64,000 nucleotides of DNA from Entomohabitans teleogrylli (lineage in GTDB: Bacteria; Pseudomonadota; Gammaproteobacteria; Enterobacterales; Enterobacteriaceae), in assembly GCF_001484765.1 (NCBI RefSeq), contig NZ_LLXO01000012.1:234089-298088 (forward strand), given 5' to 3'. Below, piece after piece: positions 45,429 through 54,506 of this stretch (positions are counted from its first letter, which is position 1; each line of letters starts with the position of its first letter). A program made the position numbers and the translations under genes. The notes beneath the pieces were generated by a model. That model had not been told where the DNA came from. It did no database searches and saw nothing but the letters and a program-made list of their open reading frames with translations.

Positions 45429-46532
45429 GTGATAATCATAAGATATCTGGTTCGCGAGACGCTCAAAAGCCAACTGGCGATCCTGTTCATTCTGCTGTTG
45501 ATCTTCTTTTGCCAGAAACTGGTGAAGATTCTCGGCTCGGCGGTGGACGGTGAAATCCCCACCAGTCTGGTGCTCTCACTGCTGGGCCTGGGGCTGCCTG
45601 AAATGCTCCAGTTGATCCTGCCCCTGAGTCTGTTCATGGGGCTGTTGATGACTTTCGGGCGCATGTATACCGAAAGCGAAATTACCGTTATGCATGCCTG
45701 CGGCCTGAGCAGTTCAGTGCTGATTAAAGCGGCGATGCTGTTGACGCTGTTCACCGGCGTGCTGGCGGCGGTGAACGTGATGTGGGCGGGGCCGTGGTCG
45801 TCGCGCCATCAGGACGAGGTGCTGGCCGAAGCCAGGGCCAACCCCGGGCTGGCAGCGCTGGCTCAGGGCCAGTTCCAGCAGTCCGGCGACGGCAACGCGG
45901 TCCTGTTTATCGAAAGCGTTGATGGCAGCGATTTCCGCGACGTGTTCCTCGCTCAGTTGCGCCCGAGAGGCAACGCGCGGCCTTCGGTGGTGGTGGCGGA
46001 TGCCGGCCATCTCTCCCAGCGTCCGGACGGTTCCCAGGTGGTGACCCTCAATAAGGGGACGCGCTTTGAGGGAACGGCGATGCTGCGCGACTTCCGGATC
46101 ACCGATTTCCAGAACTACCAGGCGATTATCGGCCATCAGCCGGTCGCGGCGGACGACGATGACGCTGAGCAGATGAGTATGGCTATGCTTTGGAGTCAGG
46201 ACAGCAATAAAGCCCGCGCCGAGTTCCACTGGCGTATTACGCTGGTGCTGGCGGTAGCGATTATGGCGCTGATGGTGGTGCCGCTCAGCGTGGTAAACCC
46301 GCGTCAGGGGCGGGTATTGTCGATGCTGCCGGCGGTGCTGCTGTATCTGGTATTTTTCCTGCTACAGACCTCAATTCGCTCCAACGGCGCCAAAGGCAAG
46401 CTGGACCCGATGATCTGGATGTGGCTGGTGAATATGCTTTATCTGGCGCTGGCGCTGGCCCTCAACGTCTGGGATACCGTGCCGGTGCGTAAATTCCGCG
46501 CGCGCTTTGCCCGTACAGGAGGCGCAGAATGA
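45429..46532 (+). CDS. lptF: LPS transport permease LptF
   Basis: 367 residues (E. coli 366) from a GTG start (MIIIRYLVRETLKSQLAILF), the same unusual start as E. coli. With LptG and the LptB ATPase it extracts lipopolysaccharide from the inner membrane for transport through LptC-A-D-E. It has six membrane helices, three before and three after a large periplasmic jellyroll domain (about 125-265), typical of the YjgP/YjgQ family. It overlaps lptG by 4 bp (ATGA). Confidence 0.97.
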   Translation: MIIIRYLVRETLKSQLAILFILLLIFFCQKLVKILGSAVDGEIPTSLVLSLLGLGLPEMLQLILPLSLFMGLLMTFGRMYTESEITVMHACGLSSSVLIKAAMLLTLFTGVLAAVNVMWAGPWSSRHQDEVLAEARANPGLAALAQGQFQQSGDGNAVLFIESVDGSDFRDVFLAQLRPRGNARPSVVVADAGHLSQRPDGSQVVTLNKGTRFEGTAMLRDFRITDFQNYQAIIGHQPVAADDDDAEQMSMAMLWSQDSNKARAEFHWRITLVLAVAIMALMVVPLSVVNPRQGRVLSMLPAVLLYLVFFLLQTSIRSNGAKGKLDPMIWMWLVNMLYLALALALNVWDTVPVRKFRARFARTGGAE

Positions 46533-47611
46533 TCGGTTTTGGCGTTCTTGACCGCTATATCGGTAAAACCATTTTTAACACCATCATGATGACCCTGTTC
46601 ATGCTGGTGTCCCTGTCCGGCATTATCAAGTTTGTCGATCAACTGAAAAAGGCCGGCCAGGGGGCGTATACCGCGCTGGGCGCGGGCATTTATACCCTGC
46701 TGAGCATACCGAAAGATGTGCAGATCTTCTTCCCGATGGCGGCGCTGCTCGGCGCGCTGCTGGGGCTGGGGATGCTGGCCCAGCGTAGCGAGCTGGTGGT
46801 GATGCAGGCATCCGGCTTCACCCGTATGCAGGTGGCGGCGTCGGTGATGAAGACCGCGATTCCGCTGGTGCTGCTGACCATGGCGATCGGCGAGTGGGTG
46901 GCGCCGCAGGGGGAACAACTGGCGCGTAACTACCGGGCGCAGCAAATGTACGGCGGCTCGCTGCTCTCCACCCAGCAGGGGCTGTGGGCGAAAGACGGCA
47001 ACAGTTTTGTCTATATCGAACATATCAAGGGCAATAACGAGCTGGACGGTATCAGCATCTATAACTTCAACAAGGAGCGGCGCCTGGAGTCGGTGCGCTA
47101 TGCCGCGACGGCGAAGTTTGATGCGCAACAGAAGGTCTGGCACCTCTCGCAGGTGGATGAGTCCGATCTGACTAACCCGAACTGGATTGACGGCTCCCAG
47201 ACCGTGAGCGGCACCTGGAAGACCAACCTGACGCCGGACAAACTGGGCGTCGTGGCGCTGGACCCGGACGCCCTGTCGATCAGTGGCCTGCACAACTACG
47301 TGACCTATCTGAAGTCCAGCGGCCAGGACGCCGGGCGCTATCAGTTGAACATGTGGAGCAAGATTTTCCAGCCGATCTCGGTGGCGGTGATGATGCTGAT
47401 GGCGCTGTCGTTTATCTTCGGGCCGCTGCGCAGCGTGCCGATGGGGGTAAGGGTGGTGACCGGTATCAGCTTTGGGTTTGTGTTCTATGTGCTGGATCAG
47501 ATCTTCGGTCCGCTGAGCCTGGTGTACAATATTCCGCCGCTGCTCGGGGCTCTGCTGCCCAGCGGTACCTTCCTGCTTATCAGCCTGTGGCTGCTGATGA
47601 AAAAAGCCTGA
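46529..47611 (+). CDS. lptG: LPS transport permease LptG
   Basis: 360 residues, as in E. coli. Second transmembrane subunit of the LPS exporter. It begins MIGFGVLDRYIGKTIFNTIM; six membrane helices flank a periplasmic beta domain at about 130-260. The conserved ISVAVMMLMALSFIFGPLRS lies in the second helix group. It is essential in most enterics together with lptF, and starts inside the lptF stop codon. Confidence 0.97.
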   Translation: MIGFGVLDRYIGKTIFNTIMMTLFMLVSLSGIIKFVDQLKKAGQGAYTALGAGIYTLLSIPKDVQIFFPMAALLGALLGLGMLAQRSELVVMQASGFTRMQVAASVMKTAIPLVLLTMAIGEWVAPQGEQLARNYRAQQMYGGSLLSTQQGLWAKDGNSFVYIEHIKGNNELDGISIYNFNKERRLESVRYAATAKFDAQQKVWHLSQVDESDLTNPNWIDGSQTVSGTWKTNLTPDKLGVVALDPDALSISGLHNYVTYLKSSGQDAGRYQLNMWSKIFQPISVAVMMLMALSFIFGPLRSVPMGVRVVTGISFGFVFYVLDQIFGPLSLVYNIPPLLGALLPSGTFLLISLWLLMKKA

Positions 47612-47707
47612 CCCGTCATCCGGCGCTTTCCGCGGCATACATTAGCGGGAAGCGTCGGGAACCTCGCTGTCGTGATATCGCACAATCCCCATGGATGGCC
47701 GGGACAT

Positions 47708-48169
47708 ATGATAAAACCCCTGTCGCTGCTTATTCGTTCCACGACCTCTGTTGCCATTGCTCTGCTGGAGGGGCTGATATTGCTGCTGTTCAGCGCGGCG
47801 CTGATATTTATGGATATCACCCCGCTGCTGGTGCTGGAAATGATATTGTCTGGCGGGCTGGCGGCAGGATATGCGCTGGCTGCGCGGACCTTTCGACGCC
47901 GGATGCAGGCTGTCGGCATGGTGGCGCGCGACTCGCCGCAGGAGAAAGACGCCGATCGGGTGCTGTGGCTGTTTTCCGTTGTCGAATGGCTGATGACACA
48001 GATCCTCAGGCTGGCAATAGCGGCATTTATCTATGGGCTGATAGTACTGCGCGAGCATCCGGTTTTTTATCTGCACCAGGGACTGCTGGCGGTGTTGGCC
48101 GTGGGCGTCTGGTGGCGGCAGGGGCGACTGGAAAAAGAGCGCAGTCAGTGCGGCTACGGCGATGCCTGA
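47708..48169 (+). CDS. Small inner-membrane protein, unknown
   Basis: 153 residues from the ATG at 47708 (MIKPLSLLIRSTTSVAIALL); an earlier in-frame ATG at 47672 gives 165. About four membrane helices: VAIALLEGLILLLFSAALIF, LVLEMILSGGLAAGYALAA, QILRLAIAAFIYGLIVL and LHQGLLAVLAVGVWW. The Arg-rich loop between helices two and three (ARTFRRRMQ) suggests a cytoplasmic side. I recognise no family. It is 96 bp after lptG on the same strand and convergent with yjgR. Overlapping minus-strand frames look non-coding. Confidence 0.6.
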   Translation: MIKPLSLLIRSTTSVAIALLEGLILLLFSAALIFMDITPLLVLEMILSGGLAAGYALAARTFRRRMQAVGMVARDSPQEKDADRVLWLFSVVEWLMTQILRLAIAAFIYGLIVLREHPVFYLHQGLLAVLAVGVWWRQGRLEKERSQCGYGDA

Positions 48170-48213
48170 TAGAGAGCCGGAGGCGCGGCGGCATCGCTCC
48201 TCCGGTTAGGGCG

Positions 48214-49716
48214 CTAGCGCCGGCGTCCGCCGAGGATGCCCCCCAGTACGCCGCGCACGATCTGGTTGGTAATCTGCCGCGCCGCGCTCTTTGCCATGGT
48301 CTGCACTACGCCGTCTTTCTTACCGCCGCGCGGTCCGGTGGTGCCGAACAGAATGTCTTTCAGCCCTCCTAACAGCCCGTCATCGGCGGCGGCATTTTTA
48401 CCGGGGACCGGCGGCGTATGTTGTTCATCGGCGGCCTGCTGCACGCCTTTTTGCAGCATTTCGTAGGCCGATTCGCGGTCTATGGCATCTTCATATTTGC
48501 CGTACAGCGGCGAGCTATTGAGCAGCCCGTTGCGCTCATCGTCAGTCACCGGTCCCATCCGCGAACAGGGAGCGATGACCATGGCGCGCTCCACCACCGA
48601 AGGGCTGCCTTTTTCATCAAGGAACGAGACCAGCGCTTCGCCGGTGCCCAGCTCCTGAATGGCTTTTTCGGTGTCAAATGCCGGGTTGGGGCGCATAGTC
48701 TGGGCGGCGCTTTTAACCGCTTTCTGGTCTTTGGGGGTGAAAGCGCGCAGGGCGTGCTGCACCCGGTTACCCAGTTGCCCCAGCACGTTATCCGGGATAT
48801 CGGAAGGGTTCTGGGAAACGAACCAGACGCCGACGCCTTTGGAACGGATCAGGCGGATAACCTGCTCAATCTTATCCAGCAGCACCTGCGGCGCGTCGTT
48901 AAACAGCAGGTGAGCTTCGTCAAAGAAAAACACCAGTTTAGGTTTGTCGGGATCGCCGGCCTCCGGCAACTGCTCATACAGTTCGGAGAGCATCCACAGC
49001 AGGCTGGCGGCATACAGTTTCGGCATCTGGTAGAGCTTTTCCGCCGCCAGAATGTTAATGATGCCTTTGCCGCTGGTATCGGTGCGCATCCAGTCATGGA
49101 TATCAAGCATCGGTTCGCCGAAGAAGTGCTCCGCTCCCTGCTGCTCAAGGGTCAGCAGACCGCGCTGGATGGCGCCCACCGAGGCGGAGCTGATGTTGCC
49201 GTACTGGTTCTGGAATGATTTAGCGTTATCGCCGACATACTGGGTGATGGCGCGCAGATCTTTGAAATCGAGCAACAGTAGCCCCTGGTCGTCGGCAATG
49301 CGGAAAATGATGTTCAGCACCCCAGACTGCACCTCGTTGAGGTTCAGCAGCCGCGCCAGCAGCAGCGGACCAAGATCGGAAACCGTGGCACGTACCGGAT
49401 GACCGCGCTGGCCGAAGATATCCCACAGCACCACCGGGTTCGGGTGCGGCTGCCAGTCGCTGACGCCAATGCCGTTCAGCCGCGCCAGCAGCTTTTCTGA
49501 ACTCTGACCCTCTCTGGCCACCCCGGTCAGGTCGCCCTTCACGTCGGCCATAAACACCGGTACGCCGATTTCTGAGAACGATTCGGCGAGTTTTTGCAGG
49601 GTGACGGTTTTCCCGGTGCCGGTTGCGCCGGTAATCAGCCCGTGGCGGTTTGCCATACGCGGCTGAAGGTAGCAGGTGATATCCGGCGTTCTGGCGATAA
49701 GTAGTGGGGCGGTCAT
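48214..49716 (-). CDS. yjgR: HerA-like ATPase YjgR (DUF853)
   Basis: 500 residues, as E. coli YjgR. HerA/FtsK-group NTPase of unknown role. Walker A is in [20 protein letters not shown] (about 29-36), Walker B in [21 protein letters not shown] typical conserved segment is [20 protein letters not shown]. The tail is Gly/Arg-rich ([12 protein letters not shown]). It is soluble. In E. coli the idn genes and ahr follow; here dhaK lies between. Confidence 0.93.
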   Translation of the reverse strand: MTAPLLIARTPDITCYLQPRMANRHGLITGATGTGKTVTLQKLAESFSEIGVPVFMADVKGDLTGVAREGQSSEKLLARLNGIGVSDWQPHPNPVVLWDIFGQRGHPVRATVSDLGPLLLARLLNLNEVQSGVLNIIFRIADDQGLLLLDFKDLRAITQYVGDNAKSFQNQYGNISSASVGAIQRGLLTLEQQGAEHFFGEPMLDIHDWMRTDTSGKGIINILAAEKLYQMPKLYAASLLWMLSELYEQLPEAGDPDKPKLVFFFDEAHLLFNDAPQVLLDKIEQVIRLIRSKGVGVWFVSQNPSDIPDNVLGQLGNRVQHALRAFTPKDQKAVKSAAQTMRPNPAFDTEKAIQELGTGEALVSFLDEKGSPSVVERAMVIAPCSRMGPVTDDERNGLLNSSPLYGKYEDAIDRESAYEMLQKGVQQAADEQHTPPVPGKNAAADDGLLGGLKDILFGTTGPRGGKKDGVVQTMAKSAARQITNQIVRGVLGGILGGRRR

Positions 49717-49855
49717 AATGATTTCCTTTCAGATTTTTCTCGATAAAAGCATAGCAACGCTACGCTTTTCATTACACCGGATGTGTTCTTAATTTGCGAT
49801 ACATCACCCACCAGCGACTATGCTTTGCATACCAGTTACTGATTTTCAGGAAACC

Positions 49856-51508
49856 ATGTCCAGATTCTTTTACAACGACCGCAAACAGCTGGTCGATGAC
49901 GCGATAGAAGGTGTTATTGTCTCTTCGCCGTGGCGCAACCTGACCCGGCTGGATATCGATCCGGCCATTCGGGTGGTGGCGCGCAGCGACTGGGATAAGA
50001 GCAAAGTCGCGATTATTTCCGGCGGCGGTTCGGGCCACGAGCCGGCCCACGTGGGGTTTGTCGGTAAGGGGATGCTTACCGCGGCAGTATGCGGCGATCT
50101 GTTTGCCTCGCCGAGCGTCGAGGCGATCCTCAATGCCATTGTGGCGGTGACCGGCGATCGCGGCTGTCTGCTGATTGTGAAGAACTACACCGGCGACCGG
50201 CTGAACTTTGGTCTGGCGGCGGAGCGGGCGCGGTATTTCGGCCTTAAGGTGGAGATGGTTATCGTGGCGGATGATATCGCGCTGCCGGATAACAAACAGC
50301 CGCGCGGCATTGCCGGTACTGTGCTGGTGCATAAAGTGGCGGGTTACGCCGCCGAACAGGGGCGATCGCTGGGGGAGGTGCGCGCCCTGGCGCAGCGCGC
50401 CTGCGACAGCGTATTCAGCCTGGGCGTGGCGATGCAAACCTGCAACATGCCAGGCAACGAAGAGCTGACGCGCATTAAACCCGGCTCAGTGGAGCTGGGG
50501 CTGGGGATCCACGGCGAACCGGGCGTAACAACGGTGAATACCCGCAATAGCCGGGAAATTATTGACATTCTGGTGGGCCATTTACAGCAGAAAACCGGCA
50601 CTGAGGCGCGGCTGGTGATGCTGATTAACAACCTCGGGGGCGTGTCGGCGCTGGAAATGGCGCAGCTCACTAAAGAGCTGGCGCACTCCGGACTGCGCGA
50701 TCAGATTGATTTTCTGGTGGGACCGGCGGCGCTGGTCAGCGCGCTGGATATGAAAGGGTTCTCCCTGTCCGCCATGGTGCTGGACGACGCGATTACTGAA
50801 GCGTTGCAGGCCGAGGTACAGACCAGCGGCTGGCAGCCGATGGTGATCTTCGCCCCGATGCTGGTACAGACGCTGCGTCTGGTAGAGGAACGGGTGGATG
50901 CCGAGCCTTCGGAGAATGATCGGGTCAGCGCGCTGCTCAGCGCGGCGACGCAAACCCTGGAAGCGCAGGAAAACCGCCTGAACGCGCTGGATGCGCGGGT
51001 CGGAGACGGCGATACCGGATCGACATTTGCCCGCGGGGCGCAGGAAATTGCCCGGCTGCACAGCCGGCATGCGCTGCCGCTCAACGACACGGCGGCGCTG
51101 CTGCAAACTATCGGCGAGCGGCTGGCGACGGTGATGGGCGGTTCCAGCGGCGTACTGATGTCTATTTTCTTTACCGCCGCCGGGCAGAAAATTGCCGATG
51201 GTCAGCCGTTAGCGGAAGCGCTGATTTTCGGGCTGGGCCAGATGAAGCACTATGGCGGCGCGCAGCCCGGCGATCGCACCCTGATTGATGCGCTGGAGCC
51301 GGCGCTGGGGGCGTTGAAAGCCAAAGGACTGGAGGCGGCGGCGCAGGCGGCGGCAAAAGGCGCCGACGCCACGGCGGAGATGCTGCAGGCCAGCGCCGGG
51401 CGTTCTTCTTACCTGAGCAGCGATAATCTGCAGGGGGTTAAAGATCCCGGCGCGGTGGCGGTGGCCGAAGTGTTTGCCGCGCTGGCCGGGAAGCGAAAAG
51501 CAGGATAA
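49856..51508 (+). CDS. dhaK: ATP-dependent dihydroxyacetone kinase, single chain
   Basis: 550 residues from the ATG at 49856 (MSRFFYNDRKQLVDDAIEGV) with AGGAAA upstream. It resembles Citrobacter freundii DhaK (552 residues), where one polypeptide joins the DhaK substrate domain to a DhaL ATP-binding domain. The His that forms the covalent hemiaminal with dihydroxyacetone is in ELGLGIHGEPGVTTVN. The DhaL part starts near 360 and holds the Mg-ATP loop Asp residues in LDARVGDGDTGSTFARG. It is divergent from yjgR and has no dha regulon genes beside it, so it probably serves general dihydroxyacetone salvage or detoxification. Confidence 0.9.
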   Translation: MSRFFYNDRKQLVDDAIEGVIVSSPWRNLTRLDIDPAIRVVARSDWDKSKVAIISGGGSGHEPAHVGFVGKGMLTAAVCGDLFASPSVEAILNAIVAVTGDRGCLLIVKNYTGDRLNFGLAAERARYFGLKVEMVIVADDIALPDNKQPRGIAGTVLVHKVAGYAAEQGRSLGEVRALAQRACDSVFSLGVAMQTCNMPGNEELTRIKPGSVELGLGIHGEPGVTTVNTRNSREIIDILVGHLQQKTGTEARLVMLINNLGGVSALEMAQLTKELAHSGLRDQIDFLVGPAALVSALDMKGFSLSAMVLDDAITEALQAEVQTSGWQPMVIFAPMLVQTLRLVEERVDAEPSENDRVSALLSAATQTLEAQENRLNALDARVGDGDTGSTFARGAQEIARLHSRHALPLNDTAALLQTIGERLATVMGGSSGVLMSIFFTAAGQKIADGQPLAEALIFGLGQMKHYGGAQPGDRTLIDALEPALGALKAKGLEAAAQAAAKGADATAEMLQASAGRSSYLSSDNLQGVKDPGAVAVAEVFAALAGKRKAG

Positions 51509-51555
51509 GTCACCGCTGCCCGGCCTGAAAATGACCGGGCGAAGGGAAGAACGGA

Positions 51556-52575
51556 TCAGAAATCGGCCTGCAGTACCACCCGGTAGCGGGCCTTGCCATC
51601 GCGCACATGCTGGATGGCTTCGTTGATGCGCGACATCGGGTACAGTTCGATCTGCGGCGCGACATGGGATCGGGCGGCGAATTTGACCAGTTTGCGCAGT
51701 TCGGACGGTGAGCCGGTGGCCGACCCGGAAATACTGCGATCGCCGCCGATCAGCGTGAAGGCGGGCACCGGGAATGGAGTCATTACTGCGCCGACGGTGT
51801 GGAAGTTACCGCCCCAGGCCAGCGCCTGGAAGTAAGGCATCCAGTCGAGATCGACGTTCACGGTGTTGATGATCAGATCGAACTGCCCGGCCAGCTCGGT
51901 CAGCGCCTGCGGATCGCGGCTGTTGACCACCCGAGCGGCCCCCATGGCGCGTACCTCCTGCTCTTTGGCGGGGTTGGAGCTGAAAGCCGTGACTTCACAG
52001 CCCATGGCGCGCAGCAGTTTGATGGCAATATGCCCCAGCCCGCCGATACCGATAACTCCGACCCGGCTGCTGGCGGTAACGTGATGCATCAGCAGTGGTT
52101 TGAATACGGTGATGCCGCCGCACAGCAGCGGCCCTGCGGAGGCGATGTCCAGCGCTTCCGGCAACGGGATCGCCCATTGCCAGTCAGCGCGGATCTTATC
52201 GGCAAAGCCGCCGCGGTTGATGATAGTCGGCACGCTGCCTTCCAGGCAGTTGACCTGGTTGCCGCCGATACAGGCGTCGCAGTGGCCGCAACTGCGCGCC
52301 GTCCAGCCGATGCCGACCCGCTGGCCGATTTTTAATCCTTTGTCCTGCGCCGCTGAGCCAAGGGCGCTCACCCGGCCAATCACTTCATGCCCGGCGATCA
52401 GCGGGTACTGCGACATTCCCCATTCATTGTCGATCATCGACAGATCGGAATGGCAGATACCACAGTATTCGACGTCGACCTCAACATCTTCTGGCAGCAA
52501 TTCCCCGGCGTCGAATTGATACAGTTTCAGTTCCGCACCGGCCTGGTCCGCGGCATAGCTTTTGATAATGGTCAT
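51556..52575 (-). CDS. ahr: NADPH-dependent aldehyde reductase Ahr (YjgB)
   Basis: 339 residues, as E. coli Ahr, from the ATG at 52575 ([20 protein letters not shown]); 67 upstream codons are rejected. It is a zinc-dependent medium-chain dehydrogenase that reduces a wide range of aldehydes. The catalytic zinc region is [17 protein letters not shown] and GHEVIG; the structural zinc site is in [16 protein letters not shown]. The cofactor-binding loop is [16 protein letters not shown]. It is close to leuX, as in E. coli, and convergent with dhaK. Confidence 0.94.
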   Translation of the reverse strand: MTIIKSYAADQAGAELKLYQFDAGELLPEDVEVDVEYCGICHSDLSMIDNEWGMSQYPLIAGHEVIGRVSALGSAAQDKGLKIGQRVGIGWTARSCGHCDACIGGNQVNCLEGSVPTIINRGGFADKIRADWQWAIPLPEALDIASAGPLLCGGITVFKPLLMHHVTASSRVGVIGIGGLGHIAIKLLRAMGCEVTAFSSNPAKEQEVRAMGAARVVNSRDPQALTELAGQFDLIINTVNVDLDWMPYFQALAWGGNFHTVGAVMTPFPVPAFTLIGGDRSISGSATGSPSELRKLVKFAARSHVAPQIELYPMSRINEAIQHVRDGKARYRVVLQADF

Positions 52576-52838
52576 AATACTTCCTTCGTTTTTGGCATTC
52601 AGTTGTGGCACTGAGAGAAGTGTAGAGCAAGACGCTAAAGGGCGCGTTGGCGGAAGGTGGCAACCGGGCGGCGCGGTGCCCTGCGTCGCCGTCCGGTGAG
52701 GCCTGGTGCAGCGCGGGTACCGGCAAACCCGATAAATCGCGACCGATTTTTGTTCAGGGCAATTGACCGCTGACAAAGCTCGCCGGGTATCAGGCTCTTT
52801 ATAATCAGGCGCGATTATCTTCTCAGAGTATCTTACCT

Positions 52839-53960
52839 ATGGCGTATCAATTGAATATTAACTGGCCGGAATTTTTAGAAAAATACTGGCAGAAGCAACC
52901 CGTGGTGTTAAAAAATGCGTTCCCGAACTTTGTCGATCCGATTACTCCGGATGAACTGGCGGGGCTGGCGATGGAGCCGGAAGTCGACAGCCGTCTGGTG
53001 AGCCATAGCGACGGTAAATGGCAGGCCAGCAATGGTCCGTTTGAGCATTTTGACGGGCTGGGAGAGACCGGCTGGTCGCTGCTGGCGCAGGCGGTTAACC
53101 ACTGGCATATGCCATCGGCGGAGCTGGTGCGTCCGTTCCGGGTGCTGCCGGACTGGCGGCTCGACGACCTGATGATTTCGTTTTCGGTGCCGGGCGGCGG
53201 CGTTGGCCCGCATATCGATCAGTACGATGTGTTTATCATCCAGGGAATGGGCAGCCGCCGCTGGCGGGTGGGCGATAAACTGCCGATGCGCCAGTTTTGT
53301 CCGCATCCGGCGCTGCTGCATGTCGATCCGTTCGAGCCGATTATTGATGAAGACCTGGCGCCCGGCGATATCCTGTATATCCCGCCGGGATTCCCGCACG
53401 ACGGCCTGACCCACGAAACGGCGCTTAACTATTCGGTGGGGTTCCGAGGGCCGAACGGTCGCGACCTGATCAGCAGCTTTGCCGATTATGCGCTGGAGAA
53501 CGATCTGGGCGGCGAGCACTACAGCGATCCGGATCTGACCTGCCGCGAGCATCCGGGGCGGGTGGAGGAGTATGAACTGGAGCGTCTGCGTAACATGATG
53601 ATCGACATGATCAATCAGCCGGAGGATTTCAGGCAGTGGTTTGGCCGCTTCGCCACTACGCCGCGCCACGAGCTGGATATTGCGCCGGCGGAACCGCCGT
53701 ATACCGCTCAGGAGGTGCAGGAAGCGCTGCTCGACGGCTGTGTGCTGCTGCGCCTGAGCGGGCTGCGGGTGCTGCATATTGGCGACAGTTTCTTTGTTAA
53801 CAGTGAACGGCTGGAGACCAGTGATGCCGCCGCGGCCGACGCGCTGTGCCGCTACACCGCGCTGACCCGGCAGGAACTGGGCGATGCGCTGCGCAACCCG
53901 GCGTTTGTCGAAGAGCTCACCGGGCTGATTAACCAGGGCTACTGGTTTTTTGACGAGTGA
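52839..53960 (+). CDS. roxA: RoxA-type ribosomal protein L16 arginine hydroxylase
   Basis: 373 residues, as E. coli YcfD/RoxA. It is an Fe(II)/2-oxoglutarate-dependent JmjC-type oxygenase that hydroxylates an Arg of ribosomal protein L16. The iron triad is seen as H-x-D in GGGVGPHIDQYDVFIIQG and the distal His in YIPPGFPHDGLTHE. The C-terminal winged-helix-like region ends NQGYWFFDE. Similarity to E. coli RoxA is strong but far from identity. In E. coli the gene lies near phoPQ-pepT, not here, so this is either a moved gene or a second paralog. Confidence 0.88.
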   Translation: MAYQLNINWPEFLEKYWQKQPVVLKNAFPNFVDPITPDELAGLAMEPEVDSRLVSHSDGKWQASNGPFEHFDGLGETGWSLLAQAVNHWHMPSAELVRPFRVLPDWRLDDLMISFSVPGGGVGPHIDQYDVFIIQGMGSRRWRVGDKLPMRQFCPHPALLHVDPFEPIIDEDLAPGDILYIPPGFPHDGLTHETALNYSVGFRGPNGRDLISSFADYALENDLGGEHYSDPDLTCREHPGRVEEYELERLRNMMIDMINQPEDFRQWFGRFATTPRHELDIAPAEPPYTAQEVQEALLDGCVLLRLSGLRVLHIGDSFFVNSERLETSDAAAADALCRYTALTRQELGDALRNPAFVEELTGLINQGYWFFDE

Positions 53961-54179
53961 TAAGGGAAGCCCCTGCGCAGGCGGGGGCTGATCGGTAAGG
54001 TTCTACAATCACACATCACGGATGTGCTGATGTCATACTTGCCTTGCGATGACAGAGATATCTCAGTGGATACAGCTCTGGTGGTGGGGTAAATCGCATA
54101 TGATGGCTAAGGGCTGGTAACCTCCTGAATCTGGATGCTGATTTTTTCAGCACCCAACATGGGAGTGAGGGGATAACAG

Positions 54180-54207
54180 TTGCACCCTTGCCATGAGAAG
54201 GTATAAT
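54180..54207 (+). promoter_or_regulatory. Promoter of leuX
   Basis: TTGCAC, 16 bp, TATAAT, followed by CCCTGACG, a GC-rich discriminator typical of stable-RNA promoters under stringent control. Distance to the mature tRNA is 28 bp. Confidence 0.8.
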
Positions 54208-54235
54208 CCCTGACGTTTTCCGCATCCCCTTCAGT

Positions 54236-54320
54236 GCCGGAGTGGCGAAATCGGTAGACGCAGTTGATTCAAAATCAACCGTAGAAATACGTGCCGGTTC
54301 GAGTCCGGCCTTCGGCACCA
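54236..54320 (+). tRNA. leuX: tRNA-Leu (anticodon CAA)
   Basis: 85 nt with encoded CCA. Anticodon stem-loop GTTGATT-CAA-AATCAAC, long variable arm of a class II tRNA, T-arm GGTTCGAGTCC, and acceptor stem GCCGGAG paired with CTTCGGC (one G-U pair). It differs from E. coli leuX, as I recall it, at a base of the acceptor stem. leuX is a well-known integration site for genomic islands; the integrase gene follows 186 bp downstream. Confidence 0.97.
54296..54320 (+). other. Probable left attachment site of the island
   Basis: The 3' end of leuX (GGTTCGAGTCCGGCCTTCGG plus CACCA) is the usual crossover region for P4-type integrases, and the integrase gene lies just beyond. The matching right-hand repeat is outside the window, so the exact limits cannot be fixed. 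Confidence 0.55.
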
Positions 54321-54333
54321 TCGGAACATCAAT

Positions 54334-54357
54334 AGACGTCAACGGACGTCTTTTTTT
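54334..54357 (+). terminator. Terminator of leuX
   Basis: AGACGTC, AACG loop, GACGTCT, then a run of T. It lies on the island side of the tRNA. Confidence 0.85.
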
Positions 54358-54433
54358 GTGCCTGAAATCCAGTATTTACCCATCATTCCCGCTATATTAA
54401 CTCTCTCAAGGTCAACCGACTTCAACGTGTATC

Positions 54434-54493
54434 TACCAACAGATGTTGGTACAGATGATGGTATTTCCGGTTCGATAATGCTTGTACCAACAG
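54434..54493. repeat. Inverted and direct repeats before the integrase gene
   Basis: TACCAACA-GA-TGTTGGTA is a perfect palindrome at 54434-54451. TACCAACAG occurs again as a direct repeat at 54485-54493, 14 bp before the integrase start. Likely integrase or excisionase arm sites, or a site for autorepression. Confidence 0.6.
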
Positions 54494-54506
54494 GGAGGGG
54501 ATAAGC

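Noticed and set aside
46439..47638. Minus-strand frame of 399 codons
   Set aside because: Antisense to lptG, with His/Arg/Gln-rich low-complexity composition.
47353..48372. Plus-strand frame of 339 codons
   Set aside because: Overlaps the end of lptG, the small membrane-protein gene and yjgR in the wrong frame; composition is not protein-like.
54016..54342. Minus-strand frame of 108 codons across leuX
   Set aside because: It runs through the tRNA gene antisense. Frames of this kind at tRNA 3' ends are often annotated by mistake.
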